Positions 1 through 7,998 of a stretch of 64,000 bases of DNA are shown in pieces; the first letter of the stretch is position 1; each line of letters opens with the position of its first letter. Both the position numbers and the translations under genes were made by a program. A model generated the notes under the pieces. The model searched no databases and was not told the DNA's origin. It saw nothing but the letters and a program-made list of their open reading frames with translations. The stretch is from assembly GCF_000455485.1 (NCBI RefSeq), contig NZ_CBQR020000100.1:49743-113742 (forward strand), given 5' to 3'. The stretch comes from Gorillibacterium massiliense. Its GTDB lineage: Bacteria > Bacillota > Bacilli > Paenibacillales > NBRC-103111.

Positions 1-835
1 TTTTCTGCTGCAGCTCTTCCGTATCCTTGATCAACTGATCAGCGTATTTTTCCTGACCGGCCAGAGATTTGTCCACCCACAGCGCTTTTTCGATGCGGTG
101 ATAACCGGTCCAGTCCGCCTCGTTCTCCATATCCGCCAAACGGGCGTCGATGCGGGGATCGAGGTCGCCGAAGCTCTCGGCAATAGGCTCAATGGTTTCA
201 AAATGAACCCGGGCAACCGTGTAAATTTCCTTCGCCTTCTCGATATCGCCAGCTTTTACGGCAGCGGCGAATGCTTTCGTTTGGACAGCCAACTGCTCGG
301 CCTGCTGATCGACAAAAGCTTTATAGCTGGCCACGGCTTGCAGCATCACATCCGAAGCGCTGGCGCTCGACGGTTTGGCGTTTTGCAGCTTGGTCAGAGC
401 GTCTTGCAGGCTGTCCGCAGTCGTTTTGAGTGCGGCAAAATCCACTTTATCGTAAGCCGAGGCGGAATAGATCGGCATTTCGTATTTTTCCACCTCGGTA
501 TACTCCAGCGGAAATGCTTGCCGAACGGCATTTTCATAAGAAAGCCACAGATCGTTGATGGACTTGCCCAACTCTTTAACCGCAGCTCCATCCTCTTTCG
601 CGATGGCGTCCTGAAGCTTTTTCGTCTCTTCTTGCAGCTTGGCGGTCCCTTGCTTGATGGTATCCTGATCGCCCGTTGCCGTTGCGGTCGCCCCCGCCTC
701 CGTCTGCTGCCCCGCCGGAGCGGTTCCGGCAGCTGTTTCACTGCTCTTTTCGCCGCAACCTCCAAGAATGACAACGGACGACAGCGTTAAAGCAATAAAG
801 GATGATGACCATTTCTTGGACATAATCTTCAACAT
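1..835 (-). CDS. efeO: EfeO-type iron-uptake lipoprotein (imelysin/M75 family), C-terminus cut by window edge
   Basis: Reading leftward from ATG at 835 the frame stays open to base 1, so the 3' end lies outside the window. The N-terminus is a lipoprotein signal with lipobox LGGCGEK (Cys about residue 28), then a Gln/Thr-rich linker and an alpha-helical domain. The segment EADWTGYHRIEKALW near the left edge is the conserved imelysin/EfeO motif, whose GxHxxE residues belong to the metal-binding site. EfeO is the extracytoplasmic partner of the ferrous-iron permease EfeU. An AGGGGG ribosome site lies about 11 bases before the start. It follows efeU by 20 bases, so the two are one operon, and efeB may follow outside the window. 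A second in-frame ATG at 823 is possible. Confidence 0.9.
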   Translation of the reverse strand, partial: MLKIMSKKWSSSFIALTLSSVVILGGCGEKSSETAAGTAPAGQQTEAGATATATGDQDTIKQGTAKLQEETKKLQDAIAKEDGAAVKELGKSINDLWLSYENAVRQAFPLEYTEVEKYEMPIYSASAYDKVDFAALKTTADSLQDALTKLQNAKPSSASASDVMLQAVASYKAFVDQQAEQLAVQTKAFAAAVKAGDIEKAKEIYTVARVHFETIEPIAESFGDLDPRIDARLADMENEADWTGYHRIEKALWVDKSLAGQEKYADQLIKDTEELQQK

Positions 836-855
836 AATCAATGATTCCCCCTAAA

Positions 856-2370
856 TTATTGAGTGTTTTGCGACGCTGTTCCCGCGATGCCTCGCGCCAC
901 CGTGCGCTTTTTTGCAAGAGGATAAATCAGAACTGCCCCTATGCCAGCCAGCGCTAAAGCAAGCTGCGGAAGGGTGCTATACCAGGATGGATACAGACTG
1001 ACCGATGCGAAATCGGGCAAATACTCAGAAACTGTGGAAGGCAATATCCCTGCCATTTGCAGGCTATGTATGCCGGAACCCATAAACTTGAAGCAAAGGT
1101 AAAACACAATGACACTGGATACCAGGAAGAACGGACGGATAGGCAGCTTCGTACCGGCCTTCACCATCACGAAAGCGCAGACGGCAAGGACCCCAAAGCC
1201 TGCCGCAATCCCACCTGCCAGCTCAATGCCCGGCATTTTTCCCGCCATGCCGATGAGAAAAACAACCGTCTCCAGCCCTTCCCGCACAATCGCGAAGTAG
1301 GCCAGGATGCCGAGTGAAATCATCTTCCCGCTGGACATGGCATCGCGGCTTTTCGCTGCCAGATAGCGATTCCAGCGCTGCACATCGGAATTGCGGTGCA
1401 ACCAGTAGCTGATATAAAGCAGCATGCAGCTGGCGAACACCCCCGTCCAGCCGTTAATCAAAGCATTGTTGCGGCCGAAGGCGCTGGCGCTGAAGAGGAA
1501 CGCCACGAGAAGGCCCGCGCCGATGCAAGTCGCAAGCCCCGCTGCGGAACCGCCAACTACCCAAAGCTTGGCTGACCGGGAATTCGCCTTCTTACCGTAC
1601 ATAAGAAGAGAACCGACCACGAGAACCGCCTCAAGGCCTTCGCGAATGGGAATCAGAGCGGCATCCCACCAGGAATACGTCGCTCCTGCCAAAGGCAGCA
1701 GTTCGTTTACCATCCGGTTGGCGACTTGCCCGGCTTTTTGCCAGTCTCCCTCTCCGGACAAATAGGCGTCCAGAAGCACCAGATCGCGTTCCGTATGGTT
1801 ATATACCGATTGCGACTGGCTAACGACATCGCCTTCCACGGACAGCCATTGCTGCTGCAGCTGTTTGACGGCCTGTTTCGCATCGACGTTCTTGTCCCCG
1901 ATGAGATCGCCAACATGGCGCAGCTTCAGGATGTATGCATCCAAGGTCATGCGCTGCTTGCCGTCATTGCCGGTGTACGCCCCATCCCGATAATTCATAA
2001 GGGAAAACTGCAAAGTCGAAGCCAGCTCCGCTGCCGCCTTGCCATCCTGATTCAAGAGGGCTAAGGACAACCCGGCAATCTGCCGGTCCACCTCAAGGGC
2101 CATGTTGAGAGAATCTTGCTTAATGGCCGGCTTGCTTACACTCCACCACTTTTTCACCGAAGCGAAGTCGGAAGAAGCTTCTTCAATATTCCCGGATTCC
2201 AGGCGGTTTTGCATCGCTTCCACTTGGACGAGCACCGTACCAATGTCATTTCCGCTGCCTGCTCCTTCAGCCTCTCCGGCAATAGGGCGGCCCCATAAAA
2301 GAAGCAGCAACAGAACGCTTATTCCTACAGCCAGTCTCTTGCTCAAGCCTCTCATCCCGTACTGTTGCAC
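856..2370 (-). CDS. efeU: EfeU/FTR1-family iron permease with long extracytoplasmic N-terminal domain
   Basis: A 504-residue membrane protein. A signal-like segment (about 10-30) is followed by a roughly 200-residue extracytoplasmic helical domain, then a seven-helix FTR1 permease. The two hallmark REGLE iron-binding motifs sit at 243-247 (REGLEAVLVVG) and 363-367 (REGLETVVFL). FTR1/EfeU proteins carry iron across the membrane together with EfeO. The GTG start directly abuts an AGGAAAGG site; the in-frame ATG at 2355 (MRGLSKR) is an alternative with a longer spacing of about 15. A Fur box lies just upstream and efeO lies 20 bases downstream, so iron-repressed co-transcription is expected. Confidence 0.93.
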   Translation of the reverse strand: MQQYGMRGLSKRLAVGISVLLLLLLWGRPIAGEAEGAGSGNDIGTVLVQVEAMQNRLESGNIEEASSDFASVKKWWSVSKPAIKQDSLNMALEVDRQIAGLSLALLNQDGKAAAELASTLQFSLMNYRDGAYTGNDGKQRMTLDAYILKLRHVGDLIGDKNVDAKQAVKQLQQQWLSVEGDVVSQSQSVYNHTERDLVLLDAYLSGEGDWQKAGQVANRMVNELLPLAGATYSWWDAALIPIREGLEAVLVVGSLLMYGKKANSRSAKLWVVGGSAAGLATCIGAGLLVAFLFSASAFGRNNALINGWTGVFASCMLLYISYWLHRNSDVQRWNRYLAAKSRDAMSSGKMISLGILAYFAIVREGLETVVFLIGMAGKMPGIELAGGIAAGFGVLAVCAFVMVKAGTKLPIRPFFLVSSVIVFYLCFKFMGSGIHSLQMAGILPSTVSEYLPDFASVSLYPSWYSTLPQLALALAGIGAVLIYPLAKKRTVARGIAGTASQNTQ

Positions 2371-2382
2371 CCTTTCCTATTT

Positions 2383-2401
2383 GAAAATGATTCTCATTAT
2401 C
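2383..2401 (-). promoter_or_regulatory. Fur box upstream of efeU
   Basis: The 19-base site reads GAAAATGATTCTCATTATC and matches the classical GATAATGATTATCATTATC Fur box at 17 of 19 positions. It sits 12 bases ahead of the efeU start in the divergent region with the lipoprotein gene at 2557. Iron-loaded Fur would be expected to repress efeUO here. Confidence 0.9.
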
Positions 2402-2556
2402 GTTTTATTATTATAAAAGTCCGCCTATTCCCTGTCAACGCAATTGGCTCTTGTTTTTCTTTTAAATCTCACGCGCATCAATGTTTGAAAAGCTGTCACG
2501 AAACTTTTCATTTTCCAGCTGCGTCTGATAAGATATACACAGGAGGTAAACCATCT

Positions 2557-2973
2557 ATGCCGCGTATCGTCGTCCTGTTTTCTCTATTGATCCTCTTCAC
2601 CGCTTGCCGGGCGACTAACGATTCCACCGTAAACGGAACTACCGCTCCAAGCGGGACCGCTTCGTTTTCCGAACAACAAGCCGTTTCCATCGTATTAAAG
2701 GATCATCCCGAGTATCCCGAGGCCGGTCAAACCAAAGCTATTGAAACGGTGACCGGAGGACTTGCTCCTGGAACTAAAGTAACCGGATCGCTTGCAACGG
2801 AAGTGGAGGCTGCTCTCGATCCGCAAACGTATATCGTGACCTTGACTAAAGAATGGAACTTCTCTGTCAACGGGGAAAAACTCATCGGAAAGTGGGTTTA
2901 TAACGTTACACCCGAGGGAGCCCAAATGCTCTCCAGTGAGGACAATACGGATCTCATTCAGATTGTGAAGTAG
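2557..2973 (+). CDS. small putative lipoprotein, unknown function
   Basis: A 138-residue protein starting at ATG 2557, chosen because a perfect AGGAGGT site lies 7-8 bases upstream; the frame is open further 5' but without support. The N-terminus is hydrophobic and ends in a lipobox-like FTACR, so it is probably exported and lipidated. The mature part has a Thr/Ser linker followed by a mixed alpha/beta domain with a SEQQAVSIVLKDHPEY segment resembling PepSY-type folds, but I cannot assign a family. It is divergent from efeU across the Fur-box region, which could affect it too. The next gene also encodes a small lipoprotein on the same strand 87 bases on. Confidence 0.75.
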   Translation: MPRIVVLFSLLILFTACRATNDSTVNGTTAPSGTASFSEQQAVSIVLKDHPEYPEAGQTKAIETVTGGLAPGTKVTGSLATEVEAALDPQTYIVTLTKEWNFSVNGEKLIGKWVYNVTPEGAQMLSSEDNTDLIQIVK

Positions 2974-3060
2974 TTCGTCTCCCATTCCTTGTAACCATTT
3001 CAATCGTTCAATCGTCTTAAGGTGGAATAACAACCACCTATAAATCGGGGAGCGATAGCA

Positions 3061-3492
3061 ATGCGGAACAAAGCTGCATTTTTTGTTATGCCGCTGGTTT
3101 TCCTGTTTTTCCTTGCAGGATGCAGAGGGGCGGCAGCCGGGACCAGCTCAGATCTTCATCATAAAAATCTGGGCATCCAAACCGAAGCAACCGGCCGCTT
3201 GGATGCGGATATCCAAAACCAGTGGAATGGTTTCGTGGACGGCAAGTATTTGGAAGTTTACGCCGGAGTACGCATGAAGAGTATCGACTCGACGAACCAG
3301 GGCCAGCTTATTGTCTATCATGAAGTGCCGAAAGACTCCGGTGAGGCTGGAAATGATGCCTATTTCACTCCCGGTAAACACGGTTGGGTCAAAATCACGG
3401 CAGAGAACAAAGGCATCCTGGTGCTAGTCTCCGAAGACGGTACGACGTTTCATTTCGATCTCCGCAAACGAGCCTATACCAACGATAACTAA
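3061..3492 (+). CDS. small putative lipoprotein, unknown function
   Basis: A 143-residue protein with a short charged N-terminus (MRNK), a hydrophobic core and a lipobox-like FFLAGC (Cys about 21), so an exported lipoprotein is expected. The mature part is soluble and beta-rich with no motif I recognise. A GGGGAGCG ribosome site lies upstream of the ATG. It may be co-transcribed with the preceding lipoprotein gene, although 87 bases separate them. A strong hairpin follows at 3501-3536. Confidence 0.75.
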   Translation: MRNKAAFFVMPLVFLFFLAGCRGAAAGTSSDLHHKNLGIQTEATGRLDADIQNQWNGFVDGKYLEVYAGVRMKSIDSTNQGQLIVYHEVPKDSGEAGNDAYFTPGKHGWVKITAENKGILVLVSEDGTTFHFDLRKRAYTNDN

Positions 3493-3500
3493 CCAAAAAA

Positions 3501-3536
3501 GCTGATCCTCCGATCCTTATGGACCGGGAGATCAGC
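3501..3536 (+). terminator. bidirectional hairpin terminator
   Basis: Long imperfect inverted repeat: GCTGATC...GATCAGC outer arms with a TTAT loop. It is preceded by an A-run and followed by ATTTATTG. It sits between convergent genes ending at 3492 (+) and 3566 (-), so it can serve both. Confidence 0.65.
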
Positions 3537-3565
3537 ATTTATTGTTATGGATTCTATCATTATAG

Positions 3566-4237
3566 CTATTTTCGCTTCAACCGCAACCTGATTTTATACA
3601 AAAGCCAGGAACGAATTACCGACTCGACGGGATTGTGGCAGGAAACTTTGTCGAGAAAAAAGAAGTCCTGCGGCTCTACGGCGATTTTCGCAATCGGCTT
3701 AACAGGAATCGGGCTTGTCCATTCATCGAAAGACAGCAGTGTCGTCTTTGCCCGCTCAAACGAGGCTTCCGGCAGAAAATAAATCATCCCGCCGGTCCAG
3801 GGGCGCTGCTCCATCGTCTCCCGGGTCAGTGAGAAAAGGTAATACCCCCGCTTCCGTCCCCTTACCTTGATACACGCGTTGCGGAAGTTCCCCATCAGCT
3901 TGCTCCGGTCAAACACGGCGTAAAAGAGCGGCCAAATGCCGTCTTTCGTGGCGAAAACCGCTTCGACATACAGCCCGCTAAAGAGGGTTTGCTTCCTTGT
4001 TTCGAATTCCTCAATATCCGGATTATTCGATCCGTGCAGAAGAACCGGTTTTCTCGCAGCGATGTACTGAATGAAGCGGGATTTGGAATAACGGCCGGTA
4101 TAGCGGATTTCGGCCTGGTCGCGCAAGGCGTCGGCAAACACCGATTCATACTCCGCTGCTTCTTCCACCGAGAAGTCGAGCTGTGGCCCCCTGTAAAACA
4201 ATACCCCCATGAAAAGTGAAGCAAATCTTCCGATCAC
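3566..4237 (-). CDS. unrecognised conserved-looking protein, possible ADP-ribosyltransferase-like fold
   Basis: About 223 residues from GTG 4237, which has a GGGGG site 7 bases upstream. An in-frame ATG at 4276 would overlap the preceding gene by 14 bases. I do not recognise the family. Visible features are PVLLHGSNNPDIEEFETRK near residue 65, then VFATKDGIWPLFYAVFDRSK about 25 residues later, then a basic C-terminus (LYKIRLRLKRK). The order HGS, F-x-x-R, V-F-A-T-x-D and FYAV resembles ADP-ribosyltransferase/KptA-superfamily proteins, but this is inference only. There is no signal peptide or membrane segment. It lies directly downstream of the amidotransferase-HD gene and is probably translated from the same message. 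Confidence 0.7.
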   Translation of the reverse strand: MIGRFASLFMGVLFYRGPQLDFSVEEAAEYESVFADALRDQAEIRYTGRYSKSRFIQYIAARKPVLLHGSNNPDIEEFETRKQTLFSGLYVEAVFATKDGIWPLFYAVFDRSKLMGNFRNACIKVRGRKRGYYLFSLTRETMEQRPWTGGMIYFLPEASFERAKTTLLSFDEWTSPIPVKPIAKIAVEPQDFFFLDKVSCHNPVESVIRSWLLYKIRLRLKRK

Positions 4238-4262
4238 ATCTTTTCCCCCATGCAAAAAGGTT

Positions 4263-5594
4263 CTAGTCCTGTCCATCCCATTCCAGCATGAACTGTTCCA
4301 CATATCCTTCCATAAACCGGTGCCGCTCTTCGGCGATGGCTTTAGCAGTCGCGGTATTGATGCGATCCCTCAGCTTAAAAAGCTTTTCATGGAAATGGTT
4401 GATCGCCGTGCTCTTGCCGTGCCGGTACTCCTCACGGGTCATCGTTTCACGAGGCAATATAGTAGGGTCATAAATCGGACGGCCGATATGCCCGGAATAC
4501 AAAAAAGTCCGGGCGATGGCGATGGCGCCGATGGCATCCAGCCGGTCCGCATCCTGCACGACCATCCCCTCCAGCGTGCGCATGGGCGGGTTCGTTCCGG
4601 CATTATAGGAGAGATTCGCGATGATCTCCATGATATGCCGGCGGTCCTCCTCCGTTACAGGCTGGCGGTCCAGCCAATCTTGGACTTTTTGCAATCCACT
4701 TTCCTTGGAATCGTTCAGCTTCTCGTCTGCCACGTCATGCAGCAGCGCCGCTGTGACGCAGATGAAACGGTCGGCTCCTTCGGCTGCCGCCAGCTTTTCC
4801 GCTGATTGCCGAACCCGATGAATGTGCCACCAATCGTGGCCGGTAGTGTCGGCTTCAAGCTCCGCCCGGGCGAAACGTTCGGCTTCCCGCATGACCGCAA
4901 CGTTTGCCGCCGCCCGCAAATAAGCCAGAATCAATGGATGAACGATGCCGCGAAGAGCCGAGCGTTCCGGCTGAAACAACGTGCCGACGTAAAAAGAATA
5001 TCCGGCGAGTTCCATGATGCGCGGCTCGCCCAGGCTCTCCGTTCCGACCGTGCGCAAGCCGGCTTGTTCCAGCATGGGAGCGAACTCCGGGTTCGGCCCG
5101 TAATTGCATCTGCCATACTGCTCGGTTACCTGGTCACTGCCATAAGCTGCGGCGACTTTTGAGCCCGGAGAAAGATGAAAGGTATGCACCGTCTCGTTGA
5201 CGGAGCAGGACAGTGGCGTGATCATCAAGAGGGAGCCGGTCGGATTTTCCTCCGCATGATCCGCGTCCGTCAGCCCCAGCACATTCCGGGCAAACTCCAA
5301 AATCATGTGCTGGCAGCCGCCGCAGGTGCCGAGAAACGGCAGCTTCCGCTCACGTGCGTAACGAATGCCGTTAAGCGCCCCGGTCATGCTGGCGTACGGG
5401 CTGGCCGGAACCGTCCAGATGGCGTGAAACTTGGCCAGCTTCTCTTCATAATCCCGGTCTAGCTCTGGCGTCGGGATCCATTCGAAATCGGCGGGGTATC
5501 CCAGCTCCACTGCCGCCAACCGGATCGCTTCCGGAATGGCTTTGTGCGCCACGACTTGCGGGTTATAATCGCCGATCAATCCGATATGCAGCAT
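4263..5594 (-). CDS. CTP-synthase-like class I amidotransferase domain fused to HD phosphohydrolase domain
   Basis: A 443-residue two-domain cytosolic protein. Residues 1-228 match the glutamine-amidotransferase domain of CTP synthase and the stand-alone family annotated as CTP synthase C-terminal region-related (seleno)protein. The nucleophile elbow is GTCGGCQ, giving a CxxC pair at Cys91/Cys94. The usual FHPE catalytic His motif reads FQPE (207-210), so the His is missing. Residues 235-440 form an HD domain: GHDWWHIHR (252-260), LLHDVAD (285-291) and QDADRLDA (347-354), like YedJ/YpgQ metal-dependent phosphohydrolases. No stop or frameshift separates the halves. A GGGAAAA site precedes ATG 5594. 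The gene at 3566 follows at once. Confidence 0.85.
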   Translation of the reverse strand: MLHIGLIGDYNPQVVAHKAIPEAIRLAAVELGYPADFEWIPTPELDRDYEEKLAKFHAIWTVPASPYASMTGALNGIRYARERKLPFLGTCGGCQHMILEFARNVLGLTDADHAEENPTGSLLMITPLSCSVNETVHTFHLSPGSKVAAAYGSDQVTEQYGRCNYGPNPEFAPMLEQAGLRTVGTESLGEPRIMELAGYSFYVGTLFQPERSALRGIVHPLILAYLRAAANVAVMREAERFARAELEADTTGHDWWHIHRVRQSAEKLAAAEGADRFICVTAALLHDVADEKLNDSKESGLQKVQDWLDRQPVTEEDRRHIMEIIANLSYNAGTNPPMRTLEGMVVQDADRLDAIGAIAIARTFLYSGHIGRPIYDPTILPRETMTREEYRHGKSTAINHFHEKLFKLRDRINTATAKAIAEERHRFMEGYVEQFMLEWDGQD

Positions 5595-5693
5595 CGTTTT
5601 CCCAACTTTCCGTTTTTTTATATCCTCGATTATAAACGTACGGAAGGTGGCAAGGATACTTTTATTTCCATGAGCCCCAGGCTTTATCCCGAA

Positions 5694-7604
5694 CTATCCC
5701 TCTGCGCTTATTTCCTCAAGCAGATGAGTGATGATTTCCTTCACGGTTTTCGGCCCGAGGTCGACACCTCCGCGCTTACGGACGGAAACCGTCCCCGCCA
5801 TCTGCTCCTGTTCCCCAAGGACGAGCATATAAGGCACTTTTTCCACTTGCGCCTCGCGGATTTTGTAGCCGAGCTTTTCACTCCGTGGGTCCACTTCCAC
5901 ACGTACGCCCGCTTGCTGGAGCGTTTCCTTAACCTCTAATGCGTATCCGATGAAGCTTTCCGCCACGGGAAGCAGCTTGACCTGCACGGGTGCCAGCCAC
6001 AAGGGGAATGCGCCGCTGTAATGCTCGGTCAGGATGCCCATGAACCGGTCGATGGAGCCGAAAATCGCACGGTGGATCAAAACGGGACGGTGCTTGCGGC
6101 TGTCCTCTCCGATAAAGGAAAGATCGAATTTTTCCGGCATTTGAAAATCAAGCTGAACCGTTCCGCACTGCCAGCTTCGCTTCAAAGCGTCGAGGATATG
6201 GAAATCAATCTTCGGCCCGTAAAACGCTCCGTCTCCCTCATTGATGCGGTAATCAACGCCCATCGTGTCCAACACGTTTTGCAGGGCAGCCTCCGCCCGA
6301 TTCCAAAGTTCGTCCGAGCCCATGGAATCCTCGGGCCGTGTCGACAGCTCGATGCGGTAATCGAAGCCGAACACCTTGTATATACGGTCGATCAAGCCGA
6401 TAGCCCGGCTCACTTCCTCCTGAATTTGATCCTCCCGCGCGAAAATATGAGCGTCATCCTGGCAAAAAGTCCGCACCCGCATCATCCCGCTGAGCGCCCC
6501 GGAAAACTCGTGGCGGTGCACCTGGCCGAACTCCATGAGGCGGATCGGCAGCTCCCGGTAGGAGTGCAGGTTGTTTTTATAGATGAGCATGTGGCCCGGG
6601 CAGTTCATCGGCTTCAAGGCGAAGGTCGTTTCGTCCACTTCGGTGAAGTACATGTTGTCCTTGTAATGATCCCAGTGCCCCGACTGCTCCCACATCCGTT
6701 TGTTCATCATCAGCGGCGAGCGAACTTCCTCGTACCCCAGTTTGATCTGCATCTCCCGGGAGAAGTTTTCCAGCACGGTCCGAATCGTCATGCCCTTGGG
6801 AAGATAAAACGGCATGCCTGGAGCTTCCTCGGAAAACATGAACAAACCCAGTTCCTTGCCTAGCTTGCGGTGGTCGCGCTTTTTCGCTTCCTCCAACAGA
6901 TGCAGATGCTCCGTGAGCTCCGACTCCTTCGGGAAGGCGGTTCCGTAAATGCGCTGAAGCATTTTATTCGCCGCGTCTCCCCGCCAATACGCACCAGCGA
7001 CGTGCTGCAGCTTAAAAGCTTTTAGCCTTCCTGTAGAAGGAAGATGAGGCCCGCGGCAAAGGTCGACAAACTCCCCTTGTTCATAGAGCGTAATTTCCGC
7101 TTCCTCAGGCAAGTCCCGGATCAGCTCCAGCTTCAGCGAGTCGTCGGTGGACTCGAACAGCCTGATCGCCTCTTCCCGGCTGACAGCGCGCCGTATGATG
7201 GGATAATCCATCTGTGCGATGTTCCGCATCTCCTCTTCGATGGCGGCCAAATCATCCGGAGTCAGTGGAGTCTCCATATCGACGTCATAGTAAAATCCGT
7301 CGGCAATGACCGGCCCGATCGCCAGCTTTGCCTTGTTTCCATAAATCCGTTTGATCGCCTGAGCCATCAGATGGGCGGCGCTGTGCCGGTAAATGTCCAA
7401 CCCATCCCTCGTATCCGGGGTTAAAATCTCGACATGATCGCCGTCCGCAATAACGCGGCTCAGGTCCACCGGCGCGCCGTTGATTTTTCCTGCAATGGCA
7501 GCCTTTTTCAAGCCAGAACTGATCGACTCCGCCACTTGCCCGACCGTGGTCCCTAGCGGATATTCCTTTCTTTTCCCGTCTGATAGCGTAATCTCGATTC
7601 CCAC
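5694..7604 (-). CDS. thrS: threonyl-tRNA synthetase
   Basis: A 636-residue class II synthetase that charges tRNA-Thr. The order is a TGS domain (about 1-63, ITLSDGKRKEYPLG), an editing domain with HSAAHLMAQ and CRGPHL zinc/editing motifs, the catalytic core with LKPMNCPGHM and the motif-2 and motif-3 arginines, and an anticodon-binding domain ending in LLEEISAEG. GTG 7604 is chosen because AAAGGAGGG precedes it and the N-terminus then matches the family. Upstream in-frame codons run through the T-box leader and are not coding. Regulation by tRNA-Thr-sensing antitermination is clear from the leader at 7620-7932. Confidence 0.96.
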   Translation of the reverse strand: MGIEITLSDGKRKEYPLGTTVGQVAESISSGLKKAAIAGKINGAPVDLSRVIADGDHVEILTPDTRDGLDIYRHSAAHLMAQAIKRIYGNKAKLAIGPVIADGFYYDVDMETPLTPDDLAAIEEEMRNIAQMDYPIIRRAVSREEAIRLFESTDDSLKLELIRDLPEEAEITLYEQGEFVDLCRGPHLPSTGRLKAFKLQHVAGAYWRGDAANKMLQRIYGTAFPKESELTEHLHLLEEAKKRDHRKLGKELGLFMFSEEAPGMPFYLPKGMTIRTVLENFSREMQIKLGYEEVRSPLMMNKRMWEQSGHWDHYKDNMYFTEVDETTFALKPMNCPGHMLIYKNNLHSYRELPIRLMEFGQVHRHEFSGALSGMMRVRTFCQDDAHIFAREDQIQEEVSRAIGLIDRIYKVFGFDYRIELSTRPEDSMGSDELWNRAEAALQNVLDTMGVDYRINEGDGAFYGPKIDFHILDALKRSWQCGTVQLDFQMPEKFDLSFIGEDSRKHRPVLIHRAIFGSIDRFMGILTEHYSGAFPLWLAPVQVKLLPVAESFIGYALEVKETLQQAGVRVEVDPRSEKLGYKIREAQVEKVPYMLVLGEQEQMAGTVSVRKRGGVDLGPKTVKEIITHLLEEISAEG

Positions 7605-7619
7605 GATAAAACCCTCCTT

Positions 7620-7932
7620 TGGATTTTTTGAACGCAAAAAAACGCATCTCTCCACCAAGGGACGAGTGCGTTCAGCTCGTGGTTCCACCCTCATTCGATT
7701 TGCTGCCGGTTATTCCGGGGAATTCCGCGTACAAGCAAATCCTTATTCGGAATCCGGTAACGGGGATCAAACGGCGGTGATTACTAACGGGCGTCAGCGG
7801 ACGCTACCGATTCATCATCGCGGCTGCAAAGGGGTAACTTCCTTCTGGCCGCTGTAGAGGCTCTCACCTTTCACCCCATTCTCTGTACAGCCCTTGAAAG
7901 AAATCATGTCTTTGGTCATTGCCCTAATATTG
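7620..7932 (-). promoter_or_regulatory. T-box leader of thrS
   Basis: The minus-strand leader contains the invariant T-box AGGGTGGAACCACG (complement of 7678-7691). A terminator stem AACGCA/TGCGTT (7641-7672) with a seven-T run follows just before the ribosome site. Stem I is closed by GGCTG/CAGCC, and a candidate Thr specifier ACC lies at 7833-7835 in the expected 3' internal loop. Uncharged tRNA-Thr binding should favour the antiterminator and thrS expression. Confidence 0.92.
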
Positions 7933-7938
7933 GGATTT

Positions 7939-7967
7939 ATTATAACCAGTTGGTGCCGTACGGTCAA
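7939..7967 (-). promoter_or_regulatory. sigma-A promoter of thrS leader
   Basis: On the minus strand the -35 TTGACC (7962-7967) and a perfect -10 TATAAT (7939-7944) are separated by 17 bases. Transcription should begin near 7932, giving a leader of about 330 bases. The promoter lies just downstream of the stop of the GNAT gene ending at 7999. Confidence 0.88.
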
Positions 7968-7998
7968 CCGTCATTTGTCTCCCCTGTCCAATCGCCTG

